A stretch of DNA of 64,000 bases from Cymodocea nodosa (lineage: Eukaryota; Streptophyta; Magnoliopsida; Alismatales; Cymodoceaceae): the NCBI GenBank assembly GCA_036874045.1, contig JAZBRI010000004.1, positions 558,001 through 622,000 of the forward strand, in the 5' to 3' direction. A program made the translations under genes and the position numbers. The notes beneath the pieces are model-generated. The model searched no databases. It was not told the DNA's origin and worked only from the letters and a program-made list of their open reading frames with translations. Positions 1 through 13,800 of this stretch are shown here, in pieces. Within the stretch, counting starts at the first letter, position 1, and every line of letters begins with the position of its first letter.

Positions 1-813
1 ATAACGAGGAGAAACCATTTCTTTTGGTTTCTTGGTTGCATAAACAACTCTTGCAATAGGTAATGGAGGGAAATGACTTCATTTCATATCATATCATGTC
101 ATTTACCTTCTTTGCCTAGTGGGACAAACTCACCCAAAAGATATAATCGGATAATAATCCGAAACCCAACCTGATTACAAATAAAATACCTTACAACTAT
201 ACATAATAATGTAACAAAAACTAAAATAGACATAATAATTTAATAACCCAATAATAACAAACCATTCAATATGAATGAATATCATCAGATACATCTTTTG
301 TTCCTGCAGTGTTTATGTGATATCTCAAGTTTTAATCCTGGAGTAGAATCAACTATTATATCAATTTTAGACTCGATTGTTGAATCTGAGATTGATGTAG
401 GTCAATTAGATCTAAATAACATCGAAGCATGCACCATTTAAAAATATATGAACTAATCAGTAAAAATCTTTCATCGAGTCGTTACAATCGTGAGTTCGTT
501 TTTGACGAAGACATCAAATGTTCTCGAATAGAAAAGATTTGCAACATCATAATAAGATTTAGTACCCCAGTGTTAAGAAGAAAGGGAACGACGGTTAAAC
601 AAAAGATTAGAAACAAACAAAAAATGTTTATTTCTTGAAAATGCAGCTTTTAAGTTTAAAGTCAATGTCTTTCAAAAATTAATGTGACAATGTCGTGAAA
701 ATATAATTCTGTATTTTAAAGATTATCCTGACAATGGTAACTAACCGGGTCAAGCAAACGGGTCGGGTCCAAGTCGATCCCATGATGCTTTAATACACCT
801 TCCCTGGTCCGTC
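1..813. other. 5' flank, no gene seen
   Basis: AT-rich sequence with no recognisable gene. A 69-codon frame near 429-638 has no family resemblance and ordinary AT-rich composition, so I do not call it. The last ~100 bases become GC-rich and lead into the promoter side of the SHH2-like gene. Confidence 0.5.
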
Positions 814-977
814 CGAGATCCGACCCGACCCGACCATTCCAGAATCCGGGCGCGTCCACCTCCTCTTTCGCGACCGTCCCTCCCTTCGGCGATTATTTCG
901 AGGTCCGACCCGGCCATCCCAGAGTCCGGACGCGTCTACCTCCTCTCTCGTGACCGTCCCTTCCTTCGGCGGTGATT
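814..977 (+). repeat. ~80-bp imperfect tandem duplication in the SHH2 upstream region
   Basis: Two adjacent GC-rich copies, about 814-898 and 899-977, share the order GTCCGACCCG, CGCGTC, ACCTCCTCT, GACCGTCCC and CCTTCGGCG with scattered substitutions. They end about 155 bp before the start codon, so they probably lie in the core promoter or 5' leader. No TATA box is evident here, which fits a GC-rich housekeeping-type promoter. Confidence 0.8.
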
Positions 978-1132
978 TTGTTTTATTCACCGTACGAGAA
1001 TACTCGGGCCACTTTCAAAAATTTGCGCTTATTCTCTGTTATCCGAATTTTCCCACTCGTTTCTGCTCTTCCGTTCCACGGGGTTCGACATTTCGATCGG
1101 CTAGGGTTTCAGTTGGAAGGTCGAAGTAGACG

Positions 1133-4100
1133 ATGGGTAGGCCGCCGAGCAGCGGAGGCCCCGTCTTCCGCTTCACCCAGACTGAGGTAGGAAGAGGGCG
1201 GATTTTATTCTACTACGTCTTTTTGTTGGCAATGCTCTTTTAGCAATTTTTGCATAAGTTAATTTCGTGGGATTGTAGGCGTTGTCTTCTGTATTAAAAA
1301 AATTGTTAATAAACGTGTTCACTCTCTTTACTCCTCCATCTTTGATTCCAGTGACGTTGTTCTGATGATAACGTTTGGGTCTAGTTGGGTTGTTTTCTAT
1401 GGATGGCCGTGGTGTGTTTATTTTAGTGCATGTAAGTGTGAAAAAATCGTAAAAAAAAAAAAACAACGTAGGAAAAAAGGGTAAATGGCCCCTAAATGGA
1501 TAAACGGCTTATGAATGCAATGATTGGAGTGTTGGACTACTATCCCTTGTAACACATTATCTGATCTGCAACAAACTTTCTACTTATGTCTGCTATAATT
1601 TAGTTTGATGTGGCAAGGCCTTACTTCTTTCCACCCAATTAGGTTGCGGAGATGGAATCATGTTTGCAACAGTCCCATAATGCATTACCTAGTCGTGAAA
1701 TAATTTCATCTCTTGCAGAAAAGTTCAGGTATCATCCAGTTGCCAATAACATCGTCAAATTGCATTTGAGGTTTTCTTAAAAGATTTTGATGTAATTTTA
1801 TTTGCTTGAAGTGTGTCACAAGAGCGGGCTGGGAAGATAGTTGTACAGCCAAAGCAGGTTACTGAATCTAATTGTCTTTATCTAATTCTGACAGTGCATG
1901 CAATCTATCTTTGATATAACAATGCATTGCAGGTTTGGAATTGGTTTCAAAATAGGAGATATTCTCAAAGATCAAAAATTGTTAAACCCCCCATAAAGTT
2001 TCCTTCATCACCTGTACCTCGTGAAGATTTAAGTTCACATGGGAATATCACTAATGCAGTGTCCACTACTCGAGGTAGTTCCTATAAAGTTTATGACCTC
2101 TATCATAGGATGCATAGAATCTCCCTCTTGGTTGCCATTATTTTATTTTTTCCTTTCGTTTTCTAGTTTCTAAAAATGTTTTACTTTATGAAATCTACTG
2201 GGCAGTTCATCAAGGCCACCGAAGGGAATGTCAAAAACCCAATCGATCGAAGTCCCATATTCTGTCAAATACAACGATGTTCATTGTCTTATTTCCTATT
2301 CTTTTAAATGTAGTGTGATCAAAATCTCATTTCCAGCTAACATTTTCAACAAAAACTACTTTTGCAAAGAATTTGCTCTTTTCTATGTGACAACATTGAA
2401 CTTGTATCCACAAGAATAGTTTTAGTTTAGTAGTGGCATTTGATTATTTAATCATTAGGGCATTCTTTTCCTGAGCATTTCATGGCCATTTCATATTACA
2501 TTATCTTTAGATTTGCAGTTCATTATGTAATTTTCTATTTCCTTAAGCATGCTTTTCATCTCCATGCTTAGGGAAAAAACTTCCAGATACCATGCCATTG
2601 GAGTTTGAAGCCAAATCTGCAAGAGATGGGGCTTGGTAGGTCATGGAATGTTTTTCTCACTCTTTTTAGCCCATTTCATATCTTAATAGATTGTTTAATG
2701 TCCCATATTGTCTTTGAAGTTTTATTATTAATGCACATTTGGAAAAGTGTGTTGTTATCTCTGCAAAGTAACATCCTTGGACTTAGAAATGGTTAGTGGC
2801 ATTAATCTATACTTCCTCCAAATGGTTGGAAGATCAGTATGTATGTCATAAATGGCTGGAAACAATTTTTTTTTTATGTTTGTTTAGACAAATATTACAA
2901 GGTAATTTCCATATAACCTGTCTGGTTCTTCATGGTTTTAAATAGGAGGTACCCTTACCTTTCTACAACTTGGTTTTCCCTTTTATTTGATTCTTGGTTT
3001 TGTGCCCTTTGTACTTTTTTGACTAATAATTGACTACACATTCCATCCACTAAAGGCATTGGATGCAGTTCGAGTAAGGGCAATAGGGATGTGGATGTGA
3101 TGACAGGACAATAGAGGAATAAATCTGTAGAATGGTGTGGAACAAATTAAACAATGTACAACTTTAGTGTAGTTATATAAAAATTACCCAAATTTATATT
3201 CCATTACTAAATTATTTTACAAAGGCTGCCAAGGCTTCACATTTCATTAAATTCACATTTCTTGAAATCAGTTAAAGCTATACTTGAATTTTGACTCTTT
3301 GTCTATAAAAGCTTCAAGTTATTCAATATCTAAATGTTTATTATCTCTTAAATCTAGAACTCAGAATGTTGAATTATTAAAAATAGAGTTGTTTTATGTG
3401 AAATTTGTATGGTGCTTTGATTGTGATTTCATTTTCAGGTATGATGTCAATGCCTTCGTCTCTCTTAGAAAGTTGGAGACTGGTGATCCGGTACTGATTG
3501 AATTTCTTGTGAATTCTGATTAATCATGTCATTGCTTTCCTTCATGAGATTAAGAAAAAAATGATCTTTAAGCACTGATGAAGGTCAAAATACATATATA
3601 AATGCTAATTAGATCCCTAATTTTCAGTGAATATCAAATAACCCATTAAGCTTGTCAAGCATTAATACATAAGATATAATGACTAACAATCCCATTAAAA
3701 TTGCAGTAATACATAACTTACACACACACATTTGTGACAAACTACAATAATTTAGTTGATTAAAAGCAATGGAACTCGTATGTGTATAGATAGATGGATG
3801 GATGTGTTCTGCTATAATGATAATCAACTTTGATCTACTTTCACACTCATGAAATGTGAAATAGTTGGTAATAAAAAATAGTTTCCTTATTATCACAATA
3901 CATCAACATAGGTGTTTTAATGGCAAAAACAAGCTTCATTAACAGTTATTTGATTCATATCATCTTGCTTATTATCTAAGTCATGGACGTTCTACCCCTC
4001 TAGTAGATTTGAAGTTCATATTTTGCTTTTTGCTTTGTTGTGTAACAAAATTACCATGTGCCTATGTACAATAGCTTAGGATGGACTTTCTATCTCCTTT

Positions 4101-7100
4101 GTATTTTGTATAGCCTGAATTTGAATAATTCTTGACTCTTACATAGCCATTTTTCCTATACAAAATAAATCCTTAGTGTGCTCTTGACATAGGTTAGGAT
4201 GCACTGGGCTCCACTTTAATGCACACTCGTAGGCCTTTTTATGAATTGGCATATGAGATGTCAAGTTGAGTAATAGTTTGGCATATGAGTTTTTCAATTA
4301 GTTGTTTGTGCTAACTAGGATCTTATGACAACTTTAAAGTGGTGTCTTAGAACCTTGGCATTTGCTAAATCGATCTACTCTCTAGTTTGCATCCTAATAG
4401 ACTTGTCTCCTAAAGAAGTTTAGAAGTTTAAAATTATACTTCTTTTAAGACATTGCCATTCTCTTTATCTAGCATATATGAATTCAATGCCCCAAAATAA
4501 CAAGATTGTTCCATGCTCTTTGTGATAATGTGTGTCATAAGATACTTCTCACTAATGCTTGTATTATCACTGCCTATTAATAGAATGCCATCAACATACA
4601 TTTTTAAGATGACACATCCATATCTAGTCCTATAGAAAATGGTCTATGGCACATCCTTTGGAATTCACATGTCATGACAACCTATTTGAACTTCTCAAAG
4701 CAAATTCTTTAGTACATATACTCGATTCTCTTTTTGAGTAATATATCTTAGAGCTTGTTTTATAAGAACTGGATTAGATAAGTCTCTATACAACAATGCA
4801 TTATTTACATTTAACTGACATCTTATATGATTGACAACGATGGACAATAATGGAGTTCAACCAGATAACTGGTGAAAAGGTTTCTACAATGATGATGTCA
4901 TATGTTTGTGTGAAATCAGATAACCAATTTAGCTTTGTACATGTTAACAAGGCATGAGCACTCCAATTTCTTAATCCATGTTTATCTTCCAATGGAAAAG
5001 TAAAAGTGTCTTCTTGTAGTTCTTTGAAATAGACTCAAACAAGATGGATAAGGCAAAATTACAAAAAGACATGTGAAAATGAGTTATGAAATAAAATGAG
5101 AAAGAGGATGGACAAGACAAGAATTTTGCCCCTTTTGCAGTGCAACTGAAAGGTTTGGACTTGTGTTGTATTCATTTACATCAGTGGAGGAAAACTTTGT
5201 TGAAAGAGTTTACGTGCACCTTACGACAATGATGATATACATGTAGAGGGTGTGACACCTTGTTGTCCACAACAGAACTGTCATGTCCATTTACAAAATC
5301 TAGCTTGGTAAGGGTTGTAAGTGGGGATAGGGTGTGTACTTACTAGTTAATGATGATATACCATGAGCATTGGCAACTGTGATGTCCACATTTGATGCAT
5401 CCATCTTGTAGCACCATTGGCTAGGTTACCCTTCATACAGGAAGTTACCTTGGTTTCCTGTCAATGTTTGATTGTGAGTATGTCATGTGATGTTAAGAGA
5501 GAAATGATCATTAAGCACTAATGAAGGTCAAAGCACATGCATGCGTGTGCACTTGCGCACACAGTGTTCATACCCAAAGTTTAATGGGTATTCAATAATC
5601 CAATAACTAATCAAGCCTTAATGCAAAAGATATCTCTTACATTCTTATTTCACTAAGAATGATGTGTTGATATAAGGGTAGTTTGTGTCAATGAAATGGT
5701 TGTTTACTTCATGACAGACTTTTCCATTTTGTTGGCTTGATTTCTTATAACTTTTTCAATACATTTGTTTGGCATGATTTATGAGAATCACAATCATTTC
5801 CTTCCAAAAGTCAAAATGATTATAAGACATCAAAGACATTATTGAACTAACTTTTTAGGTTATATAGCTCTTCTCATACCTTTTCTGCACTCTCAAATTA
5901 TATGCCTTGCTATTGATGCACCACTATAAAAAATTTCTCTCATTTTTCAGGAAGTTCGGGTCCGATTTGCTGGATTTGGTATGGAGGAAGATGAATGGGT
6001 TAATGTTCGTAGGTGTGTGAGGCAACGATCTCTTCCTTGTGAACCCTCAGAATGTGCTGTAGTGCTTCCTGGTGATCTGATTCTCTGCTTTCAGGTGCAG
6101 TACACAATATTTTACATGCTTAGTTATTATGCTTATCAAGTAGGTTATAAGTGATCTTAATCAAATAACATGTTTCAAGCACTAGTTTACAATTCTACAT
6201 GCTTGTGTAGGTTTGCCTTCATTGGTTTCTGTGAGAAAGAAAGTGCGTTCTATTTATTCACTCAAGAAAAGTACATGTATATATATAGGACTTGGTATGC
6301 CTATGCCCTATTATACATTATAATGTATCCCCTATTATTTTAACACTCCCTTTCAAATTGAAGTATAGGTACTTATCATGTCCAACTTGTTACAAAGATT
6401 CTCAGATGCCCTTATGTTTAAGCCTTTAGTAAAATTGTTAGCTTGTTGTTTTGATGATGGAGTTTATAGCATGGAAATAATCCCATTCATCACCATATTC
6501 CTGATGTAGTGATAATATATCTCAATGTATTTTGTCCTCTCATGAAAAATAGAATGGTTGGCAATGAATATTGCAGTTTGATTGTTACAATGCATCTCCA
6601 TGAGAGTCCTTGTAGCAAGCCCCAGTTCATTCGAAGAGGATTCCACCCACATCATTTCACATCTAGTTTGAGCTATAGACTGATATTCTGTTTTTGTACT
6701 AGATTAGAAAATCTCATTTTGTTTTTTATTTCATCATGTCAGTAGACTTTCTTCAACATATGTATAGCAGCTTGATGTGGATTTCTGATCTCCTTGGTCT
6801 CTATCACATCCATGAGAAAGTCTTAAACATTTAGATGACCATGTTTTGTATGGACAAGGCCTTTCCCAAGTGCTCCTTTGATGTAAGTTAGCACTTGACT
6901 AACTCCTTGCCAATGAACCTTTCTTGGCTATTGGATGAACTGTGAGAGGAGTCCTACTACATGGGTGATGTCTGATCAAGTGACTATCAAATATCAATTT
7001 TCTGATTAGCTTCCTATATCAGTAAATACCATCCCAAAAGGGGAGACTTTGCTCTATTTGTGTACCTTTTGATTTGCAGCTCATAAGCTTAGTTTTTTGT

Positions 7101-10100
7101 AACAAGTTTAGAACATATTTTCTTTGTGAGAGTGACATTTTACCTTTGGAATACATAAATTCTATCTCTAAAATGTAATGAGGGTTCTCTATATCTTTGG
7201 TAACAAAGTGTTTCTTGACGTATTCTTTTGTCTTCACTATGTTTGTTAAATCATTTCTTGTCACCAATATGCCATCTATATAGATTACAATAATGACATG
7301 ACCGACTTTAGTCATTTTTTGGAAGACTAAGTGATTCATTAGGCATCTTTTAAATTCTCCTTATTCTACAATTCCATTGAATTTCTCAGATTAGGCACAC
7401 AAGCTTTGTTTGAGTTTATAAATTACTTTCTTTAGGTGGTAGACTATATTCTCTTTTTGAGCAACATATCCTAAAAGTTGCTCCATTAGGACCTACTCCT
7501 ACAAATCATCATATAAAAAGGTATTCTTGACATCTAATTGATGTAACTCCCATGATTGATTCATGGTCATTGATAGAAGTAGTCGAGTAGTGTTAAGTTG
7601 GGTGAGGATGTCTTTAAATGATCTACTCCAAGTATGGATGAAATTGCAAGTCACAAGGCAAGCTTTGCATCTATCAATGGTACAATCTAGCTTATGTTTT
7701 ATAATGTATATCCAATGGCAAGTGACTATGTTGGCATCTCTAAGTTAAGTAATTAGATTCCATGTATGCTAAGAGGTAAGAGTTGACATTTTCTCATTCA
7801 TAGCTACCTTTTAGTGAGGTAGTTAGTGCCTCAATGTGATTCATGGGAATAAACTTAGAGAGTATTATAAGAGCAAAATCCTAATAAGAGGGGTGTAAGT
7901 GATGATAGGAAACAAACTTAGAGATAAAATGAATGTTATAGGTTTTGGTACTCTTTCGTAAGGCTATAAGAAGCTCAAAATGCTCTAGTGAGGTGTGTGA
8001 ATCGGTAGTTGGTGGGTCAATAGGTAGGTCTTGTTGTGTCCATTATATGATATGCTTGTAGAGACTATGACAATGCTTGCTTTGTTTCTATAGGAAGCTC
8101 TAATTTTGTAGGTGACAACGTGATTGGAATAGGTAACAGGACCTACTTGCCATAACCATTAGTAGACTTAAAGGAGCATGACTCGAAAAAGGTGACATTG
8201 ATAGGGACAATATATCATCTTGTAAGGGAATGATATATCTCTTTTATAGTTGAGAATATCCCAAAAAAACACACTTAATGGATTGAGAAGTTAGTTTATT
8301 GAAACTAAGGGTAGGATTGTGTACAAAAGTAATACACTCAAAAACCCTTGGGGGAAAGGAAAGTACATGACAAAGGGGAATTTCTTCCCTTAGTAGGTTG
8401 ACGACATTCTATTGATAAGATAGAAAGTAGTAAGAACAATATTAGACTACAAGTATAAAAGAACCTTTATATGCATCATTAGAGTGCAAGCAACAACAAT
8501 AATATGTTAATGCTTGTACTCCACCATGTTATTGTGAGGTATGTGTATAAGTGGTTTGAAGAATGATCTTTAAAGACTCAATATGACTAAAGTACTTGTT
8601 GAAACTTTAAAGTATTATTGGTACAAAAAAAGTTAAGAACAATAGAAAAATAATTATTTATTTCATTAAGAAAAGTTTTGATGACATCGTAGGTGTGGAA
8701 AGGGTATCAAATAGAGTGGATGTACTTGACATGTGAGAGGATGCATTGAAATCTATAATCCAAGACTTATTTGCGGAAGCAAGAATAGCTGTATGGGTTG
8801 TAGTACTTGAGATAGAGGCCTGGACATTCATGGTAGTGTAATCTGAAACTTGTAATTGAAGAAGTCAATCATATTCTTTTTGTGTAATAGTAATAGACGG
8901 TTGGGTAGCAGATTGTAGAGTGTTATTAGTAGTCACATGTGTCCATTGTGATTTGTCAAATTTATCTCAACATTTTTCTGATTGATTCCTAGTTTTCCTG
9001 CAATGCTTGTATTTTCCACATTCACAACCCTCATCACCTCATCCTTGACCATGACATGAAGAGGCATCCATGGTAGATCCATCAGCAAGCACCAATTGAG
9101 TTGAGTTAGAAATATGCATAACCTCGGTGAAGGTTTTTTCCAGATTTGACATAGGATCATCTCTAAGAAACTGTCCTCGAATCTGTAAAAAAACATTGAG
9201 ATTTAAATCCATCAAGAAAGCAACAATTGCCAACTCCTCTCTATACCAATGTATAGTGATAATATCGGCAATAGGAGGCTAATAAGTATTCAGTTCTTCA
9301 ATTATCCCATGTAATGTACTATAGTATTCTTGTGGTGTTTGATCCTCTTGTTCGAGTGTGAATAGTTGTTTATATACTTGAATTTTTTTTACAATATTCT
9401 TCTCATAGTCATAAGTTTTTTACAAGAAGTTCAAATTATTCTAGCAGGATCCATCATTGTGACTTCACGTGTGACTGTAAGTTCCATACTAATCAACATC
9501 TAGGACACTATAGTGGTATCATTTGCTAGCCAATTTACAAAAGTAACATCCTTTACCTTCAAAGGATCTTCAATAAGATGATGAAGTTTCTTATGTGCTA
9601 TTACAATGGTTTCAAAGCTTTAGACCCATAACATATAATTGATTCAATTCAACTTTTCAAAAATTTAGGCAAAACTCTTGGTCAATGGATCCTTATTAAC
9701 TATCTTGTTGGAAATCATAGCGAAAAAAACATTGAAAAAAAATTGACAGATCTATGACTAAAGGACACTTGCTTGGTCAGGAAGAGTATTGCCTACGAAA
9801 ATGCAACCAAAGGACACTCATGGAGCTTCTGTAATAATTGAACCAATAGATGAAGTACGATTGAATCTCCAGATGGAGCATGATGGAATGACAATTCCAC
9901 TTAGATGAGTGGAAGTAGTGTAGCATTGGGCCAACAACATTGTAGCAATAGATGGCACGATTGGACTAGAAAAATTGAGAAGAGTTGGTTGGCACAACCA
10001 ATTAGAATTGACACAACTTTTGATAGGAACCCTAGGTTGAAGGAAGGTAAAGCTTGTGGTGATGGAAGCCACACACATAGAGGAATCATAGCTTAGTATA

Positions 10101-10772
10101 TCAGAGAGAGTAGATGATGCAACTGCAGACATTGTCAAGCTCTCACATCAAGTAGAAACATAGTTGAATGATCAGCCTAAACATGGTTGATGTGGTAGGA
10201 GAAGGATGAAGAGTGGTGGTAGTAGAGAGAGAGAGAGAGGGAGGGACAAGATTTCTTTTCTTAACCTAATGCTTTGATACCAAGTTAAGAGAAGTGAAAA
10301 AATAATTGTATTCACTAATGAAGATAGTATTACATATATATATGGTGAAAATAATACCCTTGGGCCAAGATGCATAAAGCCCAAAAGGCCCAATACAAAC
10401 AATATATCTTAACACTTATTATGATATATTATACACATTTTTTATCAAAATTTGAGTATACATGTTGAACATAATAGAAAATTAATCACATAAAGTTATT
10501 AAGCATATGTTGTTAACCTTCACACAATTTTTAGGTTAATTTACATATTAAATGTAACAAGGAAAATTTTAAACGTTATTTTAATTCATTCACGTTTCAT
10601 CCATTATATGTTTGTAAACATTATTTGACATTATTCAAGCATAATTATTTATAATGTCTACATTAGATAGAAAATAAAGTATAATCATGTCCATCATTTT
10701 TTCCATTAATATTGTTTGCTTCATTTTTTCTCATTTTTCTTCTTTTATTAATTTTCCTTTTATTTTTTCTTC

Positions 10773-10807
<35 letters not shown>

Positions 10808-13800
10808 ACACTCACTTTCTTCTCTAGAGAAGCTTATTGCGAGCATCAATGCATCTCCTCCCAAACAATGATAATCTCAATTTTCAATTGCAAGCATGAA
10901 TGGGTGAGGAGTATTGAATCAACAATAATCAACGCACGTCCAATTAATTTCTCCTCCCTACATGTCCATCAAAGTGAGTAACCCTTGTCCTCTTCTTCAA
11001 TTTCACGATTAACTTTCCACACATATTTCTAGATTTGCCCTTGCCACTTGTCATGGAGTCCCCCCTTTCTCCTCTCTTGCATAGGTTGCTGATCATTGGC
11101 AATTGATAGAGCTCCTCTTTAGATGAAGGGCATTGACAGATGAAGTATGTAGATGGGACATGCGTGCTCAGAAATGGGACAACGTACTCGGAAGGATAGG
11201 GGTGCTATGCCAAGGGTTGAGTTTTGTGAGATTTCAAAACTGCTAGGGTTATTTTGGTAAAATTATAGGTTCTGACTTGTGCCTAAAAATGTACTTGTGC
11301 GGAGGAGCTTGAAGTGGGTGTGTTGTTCCAACCCACCCACATCCAATCATGGACGTGTTTGTTTAAGAGCGGTTATGCTTGGCTTCTATCATAGGTTGGA
11401 ACTAGGCACATCCTTAAACAAATGAAGCCTAAGCAACTAAATCCATGAGGTATCCCATCCCAAACCAGAAGGTGACACGCTAGTTTTTGCAACAAAATAG
11501 GGAAAGTAATACATTTTTTTCTCTGACACTCCTTAAGTTGGAGCATCCAACTTGCAACAAACTCATATAAGGAGATACATTACAGATCGATATAACAAAA
11601 GGTAGTAGCAATATTGTACAAGTAAGAAAAAATGATCAAACCTTAGTTGACTATATTAAAATAAGTGTAAATACTAATACATTGACATCATTGGATTAAG
11701 TCAACATATGTACACCTATCCATGTTGAGAAGACTTATACATATGCTTCTACAATACAAACATTATCAAATCATCCAATAAATTTGTGGATTGTTAACTT
11801 GAGGTATTCGATAAACTTTAAATCTTGTTGAGAATACTTAAACTTTGACAAAGTAATACTACTACATTGTTAATACTCACACAAGAAAAGATATAACTAA
11901 ATTGGAAATTTATAATGAAGCATTAAACATTTTTTTCTGCCCTTTTTTTCTCTTTGTTTTTTTTTCTGTCTTTTTCTTCTTTTTTTAAAAAATTCCACTA
12001 ATTTTTTTTCCATTTTTCTTTTCTTCCTCTTTCTCTATTGTCCTCTTCCTCTTTTTCTTTTTCTTTTTCCTTTTCTTTTCTTTCCTTCTTCTCTTTTCCA
12101 CTTTCTTCTCCATTTGTCTCCCCTTTTGAACCCTAATAGGTGCAAGTAATAAGGAATACAACGGCAAATATTGAAGGGAAGAAAGGATGGTGAAGTTAGG
12201 CTTGAGGCTATTCTTGAAGGAGAGTGAGGAGGTTGAGGCTACGAACTGAGACTTAGGTTGTGCCACTATTATGTATTCAAGTTACCCACAGATGAGGGAA
12301 AGGGAATCTGAGGCATCAACATTGACCTTAGACTTGAAGTGGTTGGAGTAGCTTGTCGATGTTTGGGAGAGTTTATCAACAAGGTTGGAAGAAGGTCGAC
12401 AATGTTGGAGAGGTAGTAGGAAGAAGCTAACAAAGAGGAGATAACCTAACTCCTAAGTACTAGATAACCAAACTTAACAACCATTGTAGGTTTATTGTCG
12501 ATGATGATAAGGACCACCTCTGCCTTCAGCATAGCTAACCTCAACTATGGATGTAGGTCCAAATACATACACCACCACTTCTTCAAATCTAGACATTCTA
12601 ATTATCATAAGATTTATAATCTTAAATCTCACCTTTAGTAGATTTACTTTATTTATTTCTTCCAAGTTTATACCTAGGAACTATTAGGAAGTAATTCAAC
12701 TACCATATTAGAAGGTAGCAATGAATGAAGAAATGGAAGTATTAAGATTGTGAGGCATGCGCAACTTAGTGGTTTGTCTTGTAAGAGCTAGTGTAGTTAC
12801 TTGTAGATGAATTTTCATTGTTAAATATAAGCCTAATGGATTTGTGAATTGGTACAAGACTAGATTAGTAACTTGTGGGTTTACTTAGATATTTGATAGA
12901 CTATGTTGAAATTTTTTTTCTTATAACTCAGTTCAATTTCATTTGTGTATTACTTTCTATTGCTCTCAATCAATTTTGAGAGTTGGTGAAACTTGATGTC
13001 AAAAATACATATTTGTGGGCACTTAAATAGGTTTACATGGAGCAACCTTTAACGTATATTGTTTAGGGAGAAAATATAGTATGTTGATTAAAGAAGGTAA
13101 TTTATGGATTAAAACAAAGTCTACAAGTATGGTTCAGGAAGTTTAATGGTGTGGTAACTTATAGAGGTTTTTGCTATTGTGTAGTAGATCATTTAGTGTT
13201 TTACAGGAAGACAAATGTTGGTTGTGTGATTCTAGTAGTATATGTAAATGATATTGTGTTAATAGGTAGCAATTCAACAGCTATTGTTGATACAAAGGAT
13301 TATTTGAAAAGATACTTTGTCATAAAGGACATGGGCTAGTCTAAATATTTTCTAGGTATTGAATTTACTTACTTAAATGGACAATTAGCCTTGACTCAGA
13401 GGAAATATGCATTTGATTTACTATGGGATACAAGACTTTTAGGTTGCAAACTCGAGAGCATGCCAATTGATCCCAATCCTCCTTTTTAGGCTAATTTGTT
13501 TGAATGTTTAGATAACCCACAATGGTATAGAAGACTAGTTTGAAACCTGATTTATCTAATTGTTACTTGACCATATATGGTTTATGTTGTAAATCTACTC
13601 GGTCAATTTATGAATGAGTCAATGAAAAGTCACTGGTGAGGAGCTCAATTAAAGTGTTAGGGTGAATGAAATCTTAAGCATACCATCTACCGGAAATAGC
13701 TCTGTATTTAACATTTGAAGAGTTAGGATGGCCTTTTCCTAGCATGAACAAGCTCATTGAAAAGGAGAGAATTTTTCATGAAGATTACTGCAGTAAATCA

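Noticed and set aside
429-638. 69-codon open frame near the left edge
   Set aside because: No family resemblance, AT-rich composition like its surroundings, and no splice or promoter context. A frame of this size is expected by chance.
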